Shown here one piece after another: positions 21,949-33,192 of a DNA stretch of 64,000 bases. The DNA comes from Onchidella celtica (Eukaryota > Mollusca > Gastropoda > Systellommatophora > Onchidiidae), in assembly GCA_963931925.1 (NCBI GenBank), contig OZ007572.1, forward strand, positions 20,416,043 through 20,480,042. Reading direction: 5' to 3'. How positions within the stretch are numbered: the stretch's first letter is position 1; every line of letters begins with the position of its first letter. The position numbers were made by a program, and so were the translations under genes. Under the pieces are notes generated by a model. It saw nothing but the letters and a program-made list of their open reading frames with translations, did no database searches and was not told the origin of the DNA.

Positions 21949-22330
21949 GTTCCATTCTTGATGTGTAATGTGTACATGTTTATTATCTTGTATTCGCTGA
22001 GAAGCTAAACGCTCAATGGAAATCGGCCAAACGCGAGAAACATTGAGTGACACGAAATGGGAACATTATTGTACACAATAGGTTTCCATACTTGCCACTT
22101 GGCATATGTCTTGAATTTGCTGAGAAACTAAAAGCTGGGTTGTGTCCGGTTGGGAGAATCGAATGGTGTGAAAACAGTGTTTTGTGTCTTTCACTGGTTT
22201 ATAAACGAAAAGCCGGGTGAAGCCGAGCAAGGATAGTTGTGTGTTTCCATACCCAGGAATCACATGGTGCACTAGGGGTGTCACGTTTCACATCTCCTGG
22301 TCTTGCACTGGCTGGGAAATTACTAGGTTG
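21949..22330 (+). repeat. Strongly diverged ~130-160-bp tandem units
   Basis: Three blocks beginning TTCCAT(T/A)CTTG, TTTCCATACTTGCC and TTTCCATACCCAGG (about 21950, 22083, 22244) each continue with CTGAGAARCTAAA- or CTGGGAAATTACTA-like motifs. The similarity is ordered but weak. I infer an old tandem array; alignment is needed to confirm. Confidence 0.45.
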
Positions 22331-22339
22331 TCTTCAATC

Positions 22340-22930
22340 CGACAGTGGTCACTTCCATATGTCTGTCAAACTGTTATTGGCATTGTGAGATGAAATACAC
22401 GATTAATCATTTCTGTTCTTCACTAAATGCAATCCCCAATGGACACTTTGACTCAAAACACAGCGAATAAACTACCGGATATGACAGATAAGTATTCATG
22501 TAGTAACTGATAGTCATGGCAATTACGGCAATGATAAGAGAAAACTAGCAAGGACAGTCTTTTGACAGTCGGGGCCCCAGACAGTGTTATCCTCCAAGGT
22601 CCCATTTCTATACAGAAGGAAATAGTGGACTACAATATACGGTTCCCTTGTTGCTACTCACGTCGGCTATAGCTTAGTCTGTTATAATGACTTTTTTTTT
22701 CTCCTCTCTCTGAGTCTCGTTCTTTTCTCTTTGACTTTGGGGCTTTGGCTGTGATGTGAATGTTACTTTCCAAAACGGACTGTCTTTCTCTGGACCTAGA
22801 AAAAAATCAATGTCTCCGGTATGCAGGGCCTGTGGGACAATGTCACGCCTGTTTTGTCTCGGTTTTGTCCACTGTGGAGATTAACCAGACCTGGCCCACT
22901 AGTGAGACGGAAACAAGTCTTGTCTCCGTG
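22340..22930. other. No gene recognised
   Basis: T/CT-rich patch at 22691-22735. A 65-codon frame at 22760-22957 runs into the repeat beginning at about 22935 and is not supported as a gene. Confidence 0.5.
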
Positions 22931-22934
22931 GCTG

Positions 22935-23010
22935 ATTCAAAGGTAGTTCAAGTTTGAGTCAAAACCGACGCAAAACGTCCAAGGCTAGCAACGCACTGAG
23001 TCAAGTCTGC
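22935..23010 (+). repeat. Dispersed repeat H (GAGTCAAAACCGACGC), copy 1
   Basis: Contains TTTGAGTCAAAACCGACGCA then CACTGAGTCAAGTC. Related text occurs at 25655-25712 and 45800-45875. An inverted match to the end lies at 23460-23497, on the other side of the LINE fragment. Boundaries are unclear. Confidence 0.5.
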
Positions 23011-23137
23011 TATGCGACTGTTTAACTCAGTAGGCTAGGTCTCTCTTTGCTGTCTCAAGGCAGTTTTAACGCCAACCGAACTAGTGTGAAAGACATAATT
23101 GTGTTTCAATCTCGTCAGTGCCCGTTGAACTTCATAG

Positions 23138-23440
23138 TTCTCATCTCACACTTCTCTGAAGGCCTTCAACATCAGCCACGGCAGACTAAAGTGGCGTTCA
23201 GCTGTCCACAAAGGCGCCAAACTCTGTGAGGCCAACAGAATCGCTGCAGCAGAGCAACGAGGACAGGCCAGGAAATATGCCAGCAAATCCCCGACATCCG
23301 TCACCATCCCATGTCCACACTGCGTCAGAACCTTCCGGACACGAATTGGTCTGATCAGTCATCTGCGTACTCACAGAGCCCAATCCACCTACCCCTCAGG
23401 ATGACTAGATGGTCCTCGTCGATCCCGACGGACGAACCAC
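23138..23440 (+). mobile_element. LINE C-terminal fragment with intact C2H2 finger
   Basis: An 88-codon frame, opened by a stop at 23135-23137, ends at TGA 23402-23404. It reads TSLKAFNI, then KWRSAVHKGAKLCEANRIAA, then IPCPHCVRTFRTRIGLISHL and RTHRAQSTYPSG. The finger C-X2-C-X12-H-X3-H and the preceding WR..VHKGA...E..RIAAA helix are the standard carboxyl end of animal non-LTR retrotransposon polyproteins. The usual DR-x-x-WR motif appears altered to GRLKWRS, suggesting a short deletion just upstream. The 3' UTR carries CTCGTCGATCCCGACGGACG. No reverse transcriptase motif precedes it, so it is a 5'-truncated dead copy. Confidence 0.9.
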
Positions 23441-23459
23441 ATAATTATAAAACCGAGGC

Positions 23460-23497
23460 CTAAACAGACTTGACTCAGTGTTCCTCCAGCCTACTAC
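23460..23497 (-). repeat. Dispersed repeat H, inverted end
   Basis: CAGACTTGACTCAGTG is the reverse complement of the CACTGAGTCAAGTCTG at 22996-23011. The pair brackets the LINE fragment. Confidence 0.45.
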
Positions 23498-23499
23498 GG

Positions 23500-24010
23500 C
23501 CATGGCAATCGCTACAAACGAGTTGCGTTGCTAAGGGTAATATATAATTAAAACACTTGGCAAAGTAACATGATCTAGGGCGGGCAGTCAAACATAATTA
23601 ATAATCCTGCTCACTTTCTATGCATTGTCGTAGAACACAGATCATGCATGGCCCTGCACTCCTGTGTGCTAATTAAAACAAATTGTGTTATCATTAAAAG
23701 TGCCATGGCCGTTAATATTTTAAAAATAAATAGCTGTCTAACCTGTTTTTATGTTTGAAGCCTTTACTTCATAAACATTACATGATGACGATTCAATGAT
23801 TGGGCATCGCTCCATCGACGAAACAGAAGTTGTGAAAATATGACAAAGGGATATTATTTTCTTTCGTGACGGACCGCAATATTGGAACTTTCGTAAATTG
23901 TGCTGTCTCTATTATTCTGTGAAATAGACATAGCCGGCTGCATATAGACATAAGCCTTTCTGTGTATATGAAAACTCTTTACTTGTTCGTTACGGTCTTA
24001 TTTCCCTTTT
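23500..24010. other. No gene or element recognised
   Basis: AT-rich, unique-looking DNA up to the next pyrimidine tract. Confidence 0.55.
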
Positions 24011-24014
24011 GTTG

Positions 24015-24360
24015 CCCCCCCCCCCCACCTCTCTCTCTCTCTCTATCTCTTACGGTAATTGCGTGTGTGTATTAGCTGTCTCTTCTGTCTATCTGTCTGT
24101 TTCTTCTGTCTGTCTGTCTATCTATCTATCTGTTTATCTGCCCGTCTGTCTGCCTGTCTGCCGTTCTCTTTCTGACTCTCTCCCTCTCTCTGGCTCTTCT
24201 CTCCTTCCCCCCTTTTATCTCTTTCTCCCACTCCCTGTCTCTCTTTCCTCTCTCCCTGACTCCTTCCTCTCTCTCTCTCTCTGATTCATTCCTCTATCTC
24301 TCTTTCTCTCTGACTCGCCTGGCTTTCCTCCCGTTCTCTCTCTCTCTCTCTCTCTCCCTC
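24015..24360 (+). repeat. C-run plus CT/CTGT polypyrimidine tract
   Basis: C12 run, CTCTCT, TCTGTCTATCTATC and CTCTCTCC blocks. Frames across it are repeat translations. Confidence 0.93.
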
Positions 24361-24970
24361 ATCACCAAATCGTACTAATGAATTTCACCATCACCCAGAC
24401 AAAACAAAAACAGACCACCTTCTCCCCCGAAATCCTTCTATTTCCCCGAAGCGGATTTGTATTTTTTCCAGGAACGGGCATGACTGCCCAGCAGGAATAC
24501 ACATGTGTTCCGCTGTCTGTATATCTCTCCCCCCTCCCCCCCCCCCCCCACCCAACCAAAGCGTGTCTTCCCACACATATCCAATCAAAATAGGCACTGC
24601 TTCTTCCAAGGCAATAATTCTGACATGTTTTTTTTTTTTTTTTACCCCCCCAGGAAGATTCCAGCACAAGATTTGATTGCTATGTCTAGGCTGTCAGACT
24701 AGCCTAATATCTAGACTTTCATATGGAAAAGCGGAAAATCTGGGAAAATTGATAGTGCTGTCCCTATTAGCAACCCCCCCCCCCCCCCCGAATATGTAGG
24801 AGTGAAGAAAGGAGAATGAAGTTGGGGAGAAACATGAGCGGACAATGACGGATTAAACTGATGTAAACGTCTAGAAATGCCATAATAATATTAAATGTTG
24901 TACTCCGATTTCGGGTTTCCCAGATTCTTCACATTTAATACCGCTGACCCCTCATCCACCCTTTCTGTCT

Positions 24971-25002
<32 letters not shown>

Positions 25003-25352
25003 CATCCCTCAGTCTAGGGGAGCATCAGCCGATTTTGATCTGCCAACTAATTGGATGGTAGCGTCAGGACATGGAGTTTCCTTTACGACTGATTGTATCA
25101 CATAGGTTTTTATTTCTTAGGCGGGGTTTGGCCATATGCCAGGGTCTTCTTTTCGCCATATTTTGACTTTTGAACTCTTGTTGCGACCCCATAGATTTTC
25201 CGTTTGTTTGTTTGTTTTTTTAATGATGTTTTTTTCAATGATAGGGCGCAAGTATTTCATTTAGACTCAATAATATGGTGACGTCACTGTGCAACCGGTC
25301 GGTCGATCAAAATCGGCCGACGAGCGCCTAAGTTGTCATACATGACCTCCCG
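24361..25352. other. No gene recognised; homopolymers and (TTTC)n
   Basis: C run at 24531-24549, T run at 24629-24643, C run at 24774-24789 and (TTTC)n at 24971-25001. The overlapping frames on both strands at 24362-24702 are built around these runs. Confidence 0.7.
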
Positions 25353-25507
25353 AAATCATGAATTTAATAGCATTAAATTAAAAGAAATCATGAATTTAAT
25401 AGCATAAAACAAAAGAAATCATGAATTTAATAGCATAAAACAAAAGAAATCATGAATTTAATAGCATAAAACAAAAGAAATCATGAATTTAATAGCATAA
25501 AATACAA
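25353..25507 (+). repeat. 31-bp tandem repeat, five units
   Basis: Five adjacent units of AAATCATGAATTTAATAGCA plus a short AT-rich remainder ending AAAAG. The first has a 32-bp variant with ATTAAATTAAAAG; the middle three are identical. No unique spacers separate the units, so it is not a CRISPR array. Confidence 0.95.
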
Positions 25508-25654
25508 TACATTTCATTTATTAAGAGTAGTGGTGTACCGAGTCAAGCACTGTTTTGCCTAGATAAACGTGAGACGTAGACAGTGAGTTAGTCTAAACGG
25601 AAACTTTGCTCACTGCAGAGATTGAATCAAGTTTGTCTCTCTGGTCAGTTGATT

Positions 25655-25712
25655 TAAAGCCTGAGTCAAAATCAAAGTGAAGCAGACTTGGCTAGCAAGG
25701 CGTACTACGAGC
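25655..25712 (+). repeat. Dispersed repeat H, copy 2
   Basis: CCTGAGTCAAAATCAAAGTG then GCAGACTTGGCTAGCAA, a diverged version of the 22935-23010 copy. Confidence 0.4.
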
Positions 25713-25783
25713 CTTAATCGCAGTCATTCAGAGCTAAAATCTCAGAGCAAAGCACACTGGTCAACCAGACAATAAAAAATTGT

Positions 25784-26046
25784 CAGTGGATCTGACGAAA
25801 TCGGGCTTAAAGCGAAAGACCAAATTCCTGAAAAATAAAATATAGGAAAATTCTCCAAAGGGGGGGGGGGGGGGGGTAATTTGTCCATGGAAATAGAGAT
25901 TTGCTTATAAAATGAAAGATTAGCCATTTTCCTGCAATTAGTGAAAATATTTTGCTTGAAATTATCTTAGAAATATTTTATTTTGAATTTTTACAGCGGC
26001 ATAAAAACTTCACCTCTACTTGGGTTTTGCCAGATCTACCCACACT
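25784..26046 (+). mobile_element. Family B inverted-repeat element, copy 3, with G-run
   Basis: Ends CAGTGGATCTGACGAAATCG and GCCAGATCTACCCACACTTG are inverted complements. The interior matches 7451-7690 in the same orientation (ATAAAATGAAAGATT then GCCATTTTCCTGCAATTAG). A run of ~17 G (25860-25876) is unique to this copy and was inserted or expanded after the copies diverged. Confidence 0.85.
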
Positions 26047-26307
26047 TGTTACGTCATTTTAAATGGGCCTTTTACTTAGCTACGAGACAACTCTGTCATG
26101 TCGTTTTGCACAATTGCCTCTCTCTGTCAGGTTAAAGAGGGCGTACATTATAATTTTTCGTTATCTTCTATTTAATGTCTTAAAAAGAAAGGCGCCTTCA
26201 AACCTGTCTTCGTTCAAATGATAAAACACGAGCAGCCGTATTCATATGCATTCTTCCTCGTCCTGGACATTTTTAAGATCTAAAGCTTTCTGATAATACC
26301 AGAGCCC

Positions 26308-26508
26308 GTGGAATCTCTCTCTCCCTCTTACTCTCTTACTTTCTCCCTCTCACTCTCTCTCTCTCGCTCTCTGTTTCTCGTCCTCTCTGCATCCCTGTTG
26401 CCCTGTCTGTCAATCTGTCTGTTTGTCTGTTTGCCTTCCTGCCTGTCTGTCTGTCCTCCCCCCCTCCCCTGCCCCGGCTTCTTTTTCCTCTCCCTCTCTA
26501 TCTCTCTG
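26308..26508 (+). repeat. CT/CTGT polypyrimidine tract
   Basis: CTCTCT then CTGTCTGTTTGTCTG and CCTCCCCCCCTCCCC. The 110-codon plus-strand frame over it is low complexity. Confidence 0.9.
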
Positions 26509-26511
26509 AGC

Positions 26512-27265
26512 CATGTCGCCATCGAATGTGCTCACTTTTACTTGCAGCTAAAGTACAAATTTGTCACTGAAACTGGTGCATTGCAACATTTCCCTCCCCC
26601 CCCCCCCTTCCACCATTGGCTATGGCTTGAGAAGGCATAAGAGTTTAACGTTCATTAACAGCACATTTCTTCCAGTGATTTCGAAGTATGTAATTTAGTT
26701 CATCTTCACCATGCACTGATTAGATATTACGAACAATATGGTAAAAAAGCCATTGGAAGGACCTTTGGCGTCAGGCTGCCCGTTAGCTTAGTGAGCACGA
26801 CCATCTCTAAATGACCGATAATCACCACACCCTGTCTCCACCATTAAACTGAACGTCATTATCACTCCAGTTTAATCAGGAAGCGACATTTCCTCGAGGA
26901 AGCTCTGTAAACAATTGACTTTACAAAATACTTTTTTTTTTTTTAAATGTTACGGAATATCTGTATTTTCGGCAAGGGCACAGCTGTTCATTTCCAATCC
27001 TCTGGGTTTTTTTCTATTTTAACGTTTCTCTTTTGTTTGTTTCCAATGCGGGGCTCTGTAACCTACGGTATTTTTTTTTTTTTGCTACATGTTCACTTTA
27101 CAGAAAGAACAATGTATTTGTAGCATCTGCAAGCTATCCCTTGCCCTCCCCCGTTTTCTTGTTACACTGGTGAGCATGTGTTCATTTCTTCTTTCATTTT
27201 ATTGTTGACAACCGCCTGAGTGTACTGTACTCCGTGACCTGACCTTCTTTTCTAGTGAGTAGTTT
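26512..27265. other. No gene recognised; hairpin and T runs
   Basis: A C run lies at 26597-26608. A TTAAACTG/CAGTTTAA hairpin (about 26843-26876) and T runs at 26932-26944 and 27071-27083 are the only features. Confidence 0.55.
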
Positions 27266-27735
27266 TTTTCCTCGCTCGCTTGTTGTCAGGTGTTTTGACT
27301 CGTTCAGTAAATATTAGTATGTTCCCGAACATTCGATAACACTGTGGATAAGGATGTTTACGCCAGATTTGGCCTTGAGTGATGTAACCTGATGACGTAT
27401 TGATGCGTGATTGGTTAGTTTGTGCGAGGGCAAAGGTAACGTTTATTTCGGGAACTTTCTGTAGAAATATTTATATATATGGACCTGTGTGAGTGGTTGG
27501 TCGGTGAGTAAGTGAGTTTCCTTTTGTGTGGCGTAGATATTTAGTTTCGCTGGTGTCTTCCTAGTAATTTATTGTTCACTATACAGTTATTAAACTTTAG
27601 TATTATTTAATCTATCGTCGGATCTCGTGTTTATTTATTTTACAGCTGTAATAGTTTCGTTTTCTAAAGGGTTGTAGTTAGATCAACTAACTCCCCCCTA
27701 CTATAACGTGCTAGAACAACCTCAGCTGTTACAGT
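27266..27735 (+). promoter_or_regulatory. Promoter-like or LTR-like stretch
   Basis: Ordered signals resemble a compact promoter followed by a polyadenylation region: TATA-like ATATTTATATATATGG at about 27466-27482, a GTGAGTGG..GGTGAGTAAGTGAG stretch, ATTAAA at about 27588, and an end near CTCAGCTGTTACA (27721-27733). This layout is common in retrotransposon LTRs. I could not find a matching TG..CA start or a target duplication, and no second copy lies in the window. A host promoter is the alternative. Confidence 0.3.
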
Positions 27736-28050
27736 ATTTCCAGAGGCGTCTCGCAACAGAGAAACAAAAAAAAAAAAACAACTGAGAAAAATAAAAAATA
27801 CATGTGGAGAAAGTGCAATAAAAACCTTTTTTTCTTAATTTGCCTCGCTCATTTTAATGTCAAAACATGAACCGCTCCTGTTCTCTGGCATGAAAGCAAA
27901 ACACTAAATCAAAAACGCAGTGAACTTGTCTGCCATTAAACAGACAGGGTGACAGTGAGCACTTTTGCTACGGAAAAAACACGAGACTTAATTATTAATG
28001 TTTTAATTCCTGTCCGATAACCACTCCAGAGTGCACGAAAATAACGTGTC

Positions 28051-28353
28051 GCGACCTTAGTTCGTGTGTGTTTCAACTCCACTTTTTGCAAAACTGAGAA
28101 ATTCAGAGTTTAACCATTGCGGCTCCATTATCATGTTAATAGCTTGATAAAATAGTGACGCAACGCATTTCAAACAAGTGTCAAACTGTACATTTTGTTA
28201 CACCTCTTCTAGTCTTGTGAAACAGTTTGAAAAGTGCCACAATACATTTTAAACAAGGGTCAAAGTGTGCATTTCCTATAACTCTTCTACATACTAAAAT
28301 ATATCCAGTTTCTTTCAATAAATGGAAACAGACCAAACAAGAAATGAGGTCGC
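28051..28353 (+). mobile_element. Family A inverted-repeat element, copy 1 (internally duplicated)
   Basis: Ends GCGACCTTAGTTCGTG and GAAATGAGGTCGC are inverted complements. At 303 bp it is about 50 bp longer than its relatives, because a segment of the GTGCCACAA..CATTTTAAACAAG..GTCAAA type appears twice (about 28147-28205 and 28235-28290). The remaining order matches copies 2, 5, 7 and 8. No coding capacity. It is a non-autonomous DNA element by structure; the superfamily cannot be set because no clean target duplication is visible. Confidence 0.85.
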
Positions 28354-29170
28354 AACTTGCTTAGCATAGATCAAACATGAACTAAACAAGATGACAATGT
28401 ACTCTTACCATTTTGTTCAATAAACAAAACAAAAAAAATCATAATTATTTCAAATACACATTTCTATTTGCCAATTGACACCTCCCCCTACCTTCCGGAA
28501 TACTTCCAGAGGACTTCATTACGTGATTCACTGTAATTTTCGTATTTTCATGTGCCCGTGGGGCCAGCACTTTCAGTCTCTGAGCTCGTTAATTTTGCGT
28601 TCCTAAATTATAGATGAGTGCAATCTGAATAAAATTCTGCAGACAAATGGCGTGTGTCTGCGCTCATACCGTGCACTGATTTACTGGCACACCGCATGCA
28701 TACGTTTTAGCTCACGTTCTGGGGTCAAATTCTGCGAGCTGATGTTTGCGATAGTGAAGAAAAAATTCACGACATTAAAAAACCTTTCCTTCTTTTCTTT
28801 GTGGGTACGTGAAAATGATTGTCTTCATGACATAAAAACAAACAGTAGCTGGAGTATTTCATTGTGATGCTTTTTCTGTGCTCAGCGCTACGGCCTGAAT
28901 AGCAATTTCAAAAATCACAAAATGTATTTTTGCTCAAGTAACAACTGATCTAACCCAGTTTCTTTTGTATCCAGCCACTGAGTTTATTCAATTTCCAGGC
29001 AATCCTTTAAACAAAATGTAGTGACGATGAAAATTCATACAGCGATATTTTTTCGATAGACCCAAGCGAATGGGAGACTGTATTTGACATGCGTTCTCTA
29101 CACAGAAGCGGGTGTGCACATGATTGTGATCCTTAGTAAAACTGCGGAGCATTATTGGAAAGAAAAGGTG
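28354..29170. other. No gene or element recognised
   Basis: A 71-codon frame at 28652-28867 has no recognisable motif. Otherwise AT-rich unique DNA. Confidence 0.5.
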
Positions 29171-29175
29171 AACGC

Positions 29176-29271
29176 CAGAGAGAGAGAGAGAGAGTGAGAG
29201 AGAGAGAGAGAGAGAGAGTGAGAGAGAGAGAGAGAGAGAGATTGATAGGTAAATAGATAGAGGGAGAGGGA

Positions 29272-29356
<85 letters not shown>
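29176..29356 (+). repeat. (GA)n microsatellite
   Basis: Three GA blocks separated by GATAGGTAAATAGATAG and GGGAGAGGGAAG. Confidence 0.95.
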
Positions 29357-29359
<3 letters not shown>

Positions 29360-31247
29360 GGGTGGAACAGTTTTATCTCTGTCGATGTCAAGTACTTCAT
29401 TTAGTTACTATCATTTTATTTTACTCTCATTGCTATTATTGTTATGATTTGATAACGCTGATCTCATCCACTGGGGCTGTTCCAGGAAATTTTGATATCA
29501 CGATCAACTGTAACATCAATTCAACCATTAATATCTGACTATCTATTTTCATGACCAGATCATACAGCGGCAGTTTCAGACTCATTCAAATAAAAAAACA
29601 ACAACATAAAAACTGGAAGGCGTGTGTCTGAAATATGGAAGAACTGACAGTCTTCCAGGTACAAAGTTTCAATTAACACCGAACAACAACCCGATACTCA
29701 CAGATTGGCCACCCTGCACAAAGACCGTGTGAAAATATGCACATTTTTTTTACGATCGACCAGGCGCAAATCCTCACCGCCTTGAATCTGGTCGTAATCG
29801 ACACCTTTAAATCTTGAAGACAGAGGAAGGAACAATTTCGGGCAAAGACAGAATGAATATCGAGCTCCGTGGTGCGGTCAACACACAAAACGAAAACATA
29901 AAACTATAAACCATCTCACCCCCTGCCCTACCCCACCTCCTCCCCCTTTTTTTTTCAAAAGCAAAACAAAACATCAAGAGCTAAGACCACAGTTCCTCGT
30001 TATGAGAAGCTGTTTTGATTTGAATTTGGATAAAGCACATCGACCCGAAACGGTCGAAAAAGCAAGACTATAGATACAGACTATAAACAGAATTATTTTT
30101 TGTATAACAGAATGATAGGACAGAACTAGACCCTATCAGGAGCCATGAGACAAGGCAACGTAGCTTGATAGAAGAGCGCCACCAGCAAAGCCACTAGCAG
30201 TATCAAATCCATGATGTATAGAATGAAAACAGAAAGGGAGCAGTGAATAATATTAAAACTTTATTTTGACTTGACGCATTTCTTTGAAGTCAATGCCAAG
30301 TGTTAACAAAGGGCCATCATTAGTACCATTGCTTTCTCTAGGGCCCTTGCAGAGCCTGGAAGAACACAAAAAGAACTGACGGAGACTAGACGGCGCCTTC
30401 GCTACGCGTGAGAATCGCGCATCTGTCAGATTTCCGAACATTGTGGCGTCGGTCGTAAGACGGAGGGCCAACGAAGTAGGCTTTATCGATAATTAGTCAC
30501 TGCATGATCTAGGCTGGAAAACGGCCTCATTTGTGGCCGGTCTGGAACACATAGCGCAAACTCGTTCCTTTTTTGAAATCACGATTTCGGGCATCGAGCA
30601 ACACTGGCTATGTCAACTCGCAGTTCGTACCACGGTTTGTACCACAAGAGAATGCACTCCATCCTCCTTTGGGCCTACCATCAAAGCGGTATGGCTGTTT
30701 AGTCAAATTTATTTTTGATGAACCTGGACAGAAGCTTGTAATTAATTCTGTATGTCGCACGCAGGGTAACGTAACGCCAGCTGACATGAAAGTTGTTTTT
30801 CACCTTTTTGGGCAGATACTCCCGATATCAACTGGAATTAATATTTCAAAATGTCAAGAGAATGTCCATAACTAATCTCGATAGTCTGTGTAAACAACGG
30901 CCCTTGTTGTGAATGAACCACTTCGGCCATCGTTAATTGAGTTGCCACACTGCGTCGTCAGAGAGTAATTAATTGCTTTTGACAATGTTCGCCCAGCTGA
31001 GGCTAACGTCAAATCCCTCTGGGATCACTCTGTTAATGAGCGCTTTTCTCTGAGATGGGTTTGGTGTGTATGTTAAAGCATATCGTGACTCGAAACTTAG
31101 CAAGGGCAATTTCTGTTCAAATCTAGGATGCCCTGGTTCTCTGTCAGTTTATATCACAACTGGCAAAATTGTACCAAAATTTGTTCATGTTGTTTACGTG
31201 TCCACAATGAATGTCTCACTAGGGATTATTGAGAATGGAGATCCAAG
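29357..31247. other. No gene recognised
   Basis: The largest frames are 100 codons (30573-30875, plus) and 72 codons (30253-30471, minus). Neither shows a signal peptide, domain or repeat. Frame lengths are what random DNA of this composition gives. No window repeats are shared. Confidence 0.5.
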
Positions 31248-31496
31248 GCGCAACTTTAGTTCTTGATTGTTCCAACTCCACATTTTGCACAGCTGAGAAA
31301 TTCGACGTTAAACGTTTGGGGCTTTAGTATTATAGCAAGGAGCTGGAATAAATCGGAACTGTGAAACAGCTTGATATGTGCCACAACGGATTTTAAACTA
31401 GTGCCAAAGTGTGCCTTTGTTATAGCTCTTCTACACACTAAAAGATCCCCAGTATTGAAGAAAATGGAGATAGAACAAACAGAAACTAAGGTTGCG
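31248..31496 (+). mobile_element. Family A element, copy 2
   Basis: 249 bp. Ends GCGCAACTTTAGTTCTTG and CTAAGGTTGCG. Interior in family order: CACAGCTGAGAAATTCGACG, GGAATAAATCGGAACTGTG, AAACAGCTTGATATGTGCC, CTCTTCTACACACTAAAAGA. This is close to a reference-length copy. Confidence 0.9.
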
Positions 31497-31907
31497 ATAG
31501 GATGAACCTGAATGTTGAAATGCAAATTTGCATCGTTACCATTTTTTTTGTGCTGTAGTGATTTTTTTCAGTTTATCTGTTCTTAGATAACGATTCGCAC
31601 CCAACAGTTTACCGGATGTACCCTCCACTTACGTCTATGGTTGTAATTTGTAAGTCTGTGAACGCAGAGCGTGTGAGAAGAACGTGGGCATGAGTGATCG
31701 TGACAGTGTAACAAGCAAAAGAACTTACACATTGAATAAGAAATACAGGATCGTGTCCCATTTACGTAAACTATAACGCCAGTACTGTTGCTTCTGAATG
31801 CAAATTTACATTGCCATGAAACAAGCAATCAGCGGCTCTTAGACCCAAGCAACAGAATTTGTACAGCGGCACACGACGTTTGTATCTGGAACGTTGTGGG
31901 CGTTCAC

Positions 31908-32190
31908 CTAGGCATTGTCCATCCACTGCAGGATGTAGCCCCCAAGACATACATAGTGGTAAACTGTGTCTTGGGTAGCCCTCCGACAATGACTTCCATT
32001 CTTTTCTGTCTGATGTCTGACTCATCCATGTTGTTCCCCCTTTCTTTTGGATATCATCCTGCCATCTTCTTCCTGTTTGTCCTCGTGTTGTTTTTCCTGT
32101 CCGTGGTTGCCATCCAGTGCAGGGTTTTGTCCATCTATTATCATTCATCCTTCCCACATATCCGGCCTAATTCCACTTTTGTTGCAGCAT
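31908..32190 (-). mobile_element. LINE C-terminal fragment, interrupted by a 35-bp palindrome
   Basis: On the minus strand the frame reads GYVGRMNDNRWTK, then PRTGKTTRGQTGRRWQDDIQ, then KKGGTTWMSQTSDRKEWKSL and SEGY. It then breaks at 31941-31980 and resumes as ILQWMDNA followed by TAG (31908-31910). The order GH/YV.RM.D.RW..., RG...RRW.DDI...GTTWM..A.DR.EW..L.E.Y..QW is the classical C-terminus of a non-LTR retrotransposon lineage different from those at 12 and 23 kb. An in-frame stop (KWN-stop) lies just upstream. The disruption near the end is a palindromic insertion described separately. Inactive remnant. Confidence 0.92.
31941..31975 (+). mobile_element. 35-bp palindromic micro-insertion with 5-bp target duplication
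   Basis: The insert starts CCCAAGACA and ends TGTCTTGGG, a perfect 9-bp inverted pair with a 17-bp loop. It is flanked by TAGCC at 31936-31940 and 31976-31980. Removing insert plus one TAGCC restores the expected LINE reading (GYILQWMDNA). It may be a tiny MITE, or a remnant left by excision of a larger element. Confidence 0.7.
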
Positions 32191-33055
32191 GAATAATAAT
32201 TTTATGTCCGTTAGTTTTGTTTGTTTGCGTATTTCGGCGTGGAGAATTTTATCTTGCATGCCTTCTGATGTTAAGCATTCTTCTTTCCATTGGCCTCTGG
32301 TCTTGACTTAGAAGATTTCAATTTGACCACCAATCACTTCACACGAGGCATAAGGAAAAAAACACAATGCTTTTTAAAGAATATTGTCACGACCTTTCCT
32401 GCCGAAAGCCACTTCGGTGTGTTGTTATGGTAGCTAAACAGTGTGAGTCGGAGACATAGAACATGTCACTCTGTACGTCTGAAGCGTAATTAAATACATT
32501 ATATTCATCTCAAAGCCTTGAATTAGTGATCATGCAACGGAAATGCTTCTTGCACGGATTCAATTAAAATATTAATTTTGGAAGCTTGGGTTGTTTTCAC
32601 CAAACGGAGATAGAGAGAGTTTGAAATTTATATAAAACAGAAGAGAGTTAACATACAAAACAAAGTCATGCACGGCAAACAAACAAACAAACAAAACAAA
32701 AACCTAATAATAATCTTAAGGTGACATTCTGTTTTCCCCGCAATTTGCGATACCGAGAAATACTCTTGGTCTCTGTTTCGCCGAGCAGCAACTACGATAT
32801 TCACGGAATCGAATCTTCTGTTTGTTGTTGATCTGCTTTATATCCGTCGTGGCACAGTCAAAAAGGAGACGAACCTATAAACGATGATGAAGAAAGAGGG
32901 GCAGGGGGCTGTATTAGTCGGGCAGTGTAAGCTTGATCGAGCAGCCCAGATCGCAAGACTGCACATGGTGCCCATTGGAACAGGGATCAATTCAGTGGAA
33001 TAGGACTCCAGTGTTGATAGTCTTTTTTTTTAAAATATATTTTTTGCACCGTAGC
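32191..33055. other. No gene or element recognised
   Basis: AT-rich. A CAAACAAACAAACAAA run lies at 32680-32702. Nothing else supportable. Confidence 0.55.
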
Positions 33056-33067
33056 TGGATATGAGAT

Positions 33068-33140
33068 TGTAGGGGGGGGGGGGGCAGGGGGAATAGAAGA
33101 ATTGTAGGGGGTTCAAAGGTGACGGGTGAAAACAAGAGTA
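33068..33140 (-). mobile_element. Possible hAT MITE internal fragment
   Basis: G run followed by a segment with GAATGTAGGGCGATCGTG. It resembles AATGTAGGGCGATTTG in the reverse complement of the hAT MITE at 42417-42899. The terminal TIRs are missing. Confidence 0.35.
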
Positions 33141-33192
33141 GGAATGTAGGGCGATCGTGAAGTCTCAGTCCTGTCTGAAGACATCTTCTCAT

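Noticed and set aside
25353..25507. CRISPR-like array of 31-bp repeats
   Set aside because: Units are directly adjacent with no spacers, in an animal-type genome; it is a simple tandem repeat.
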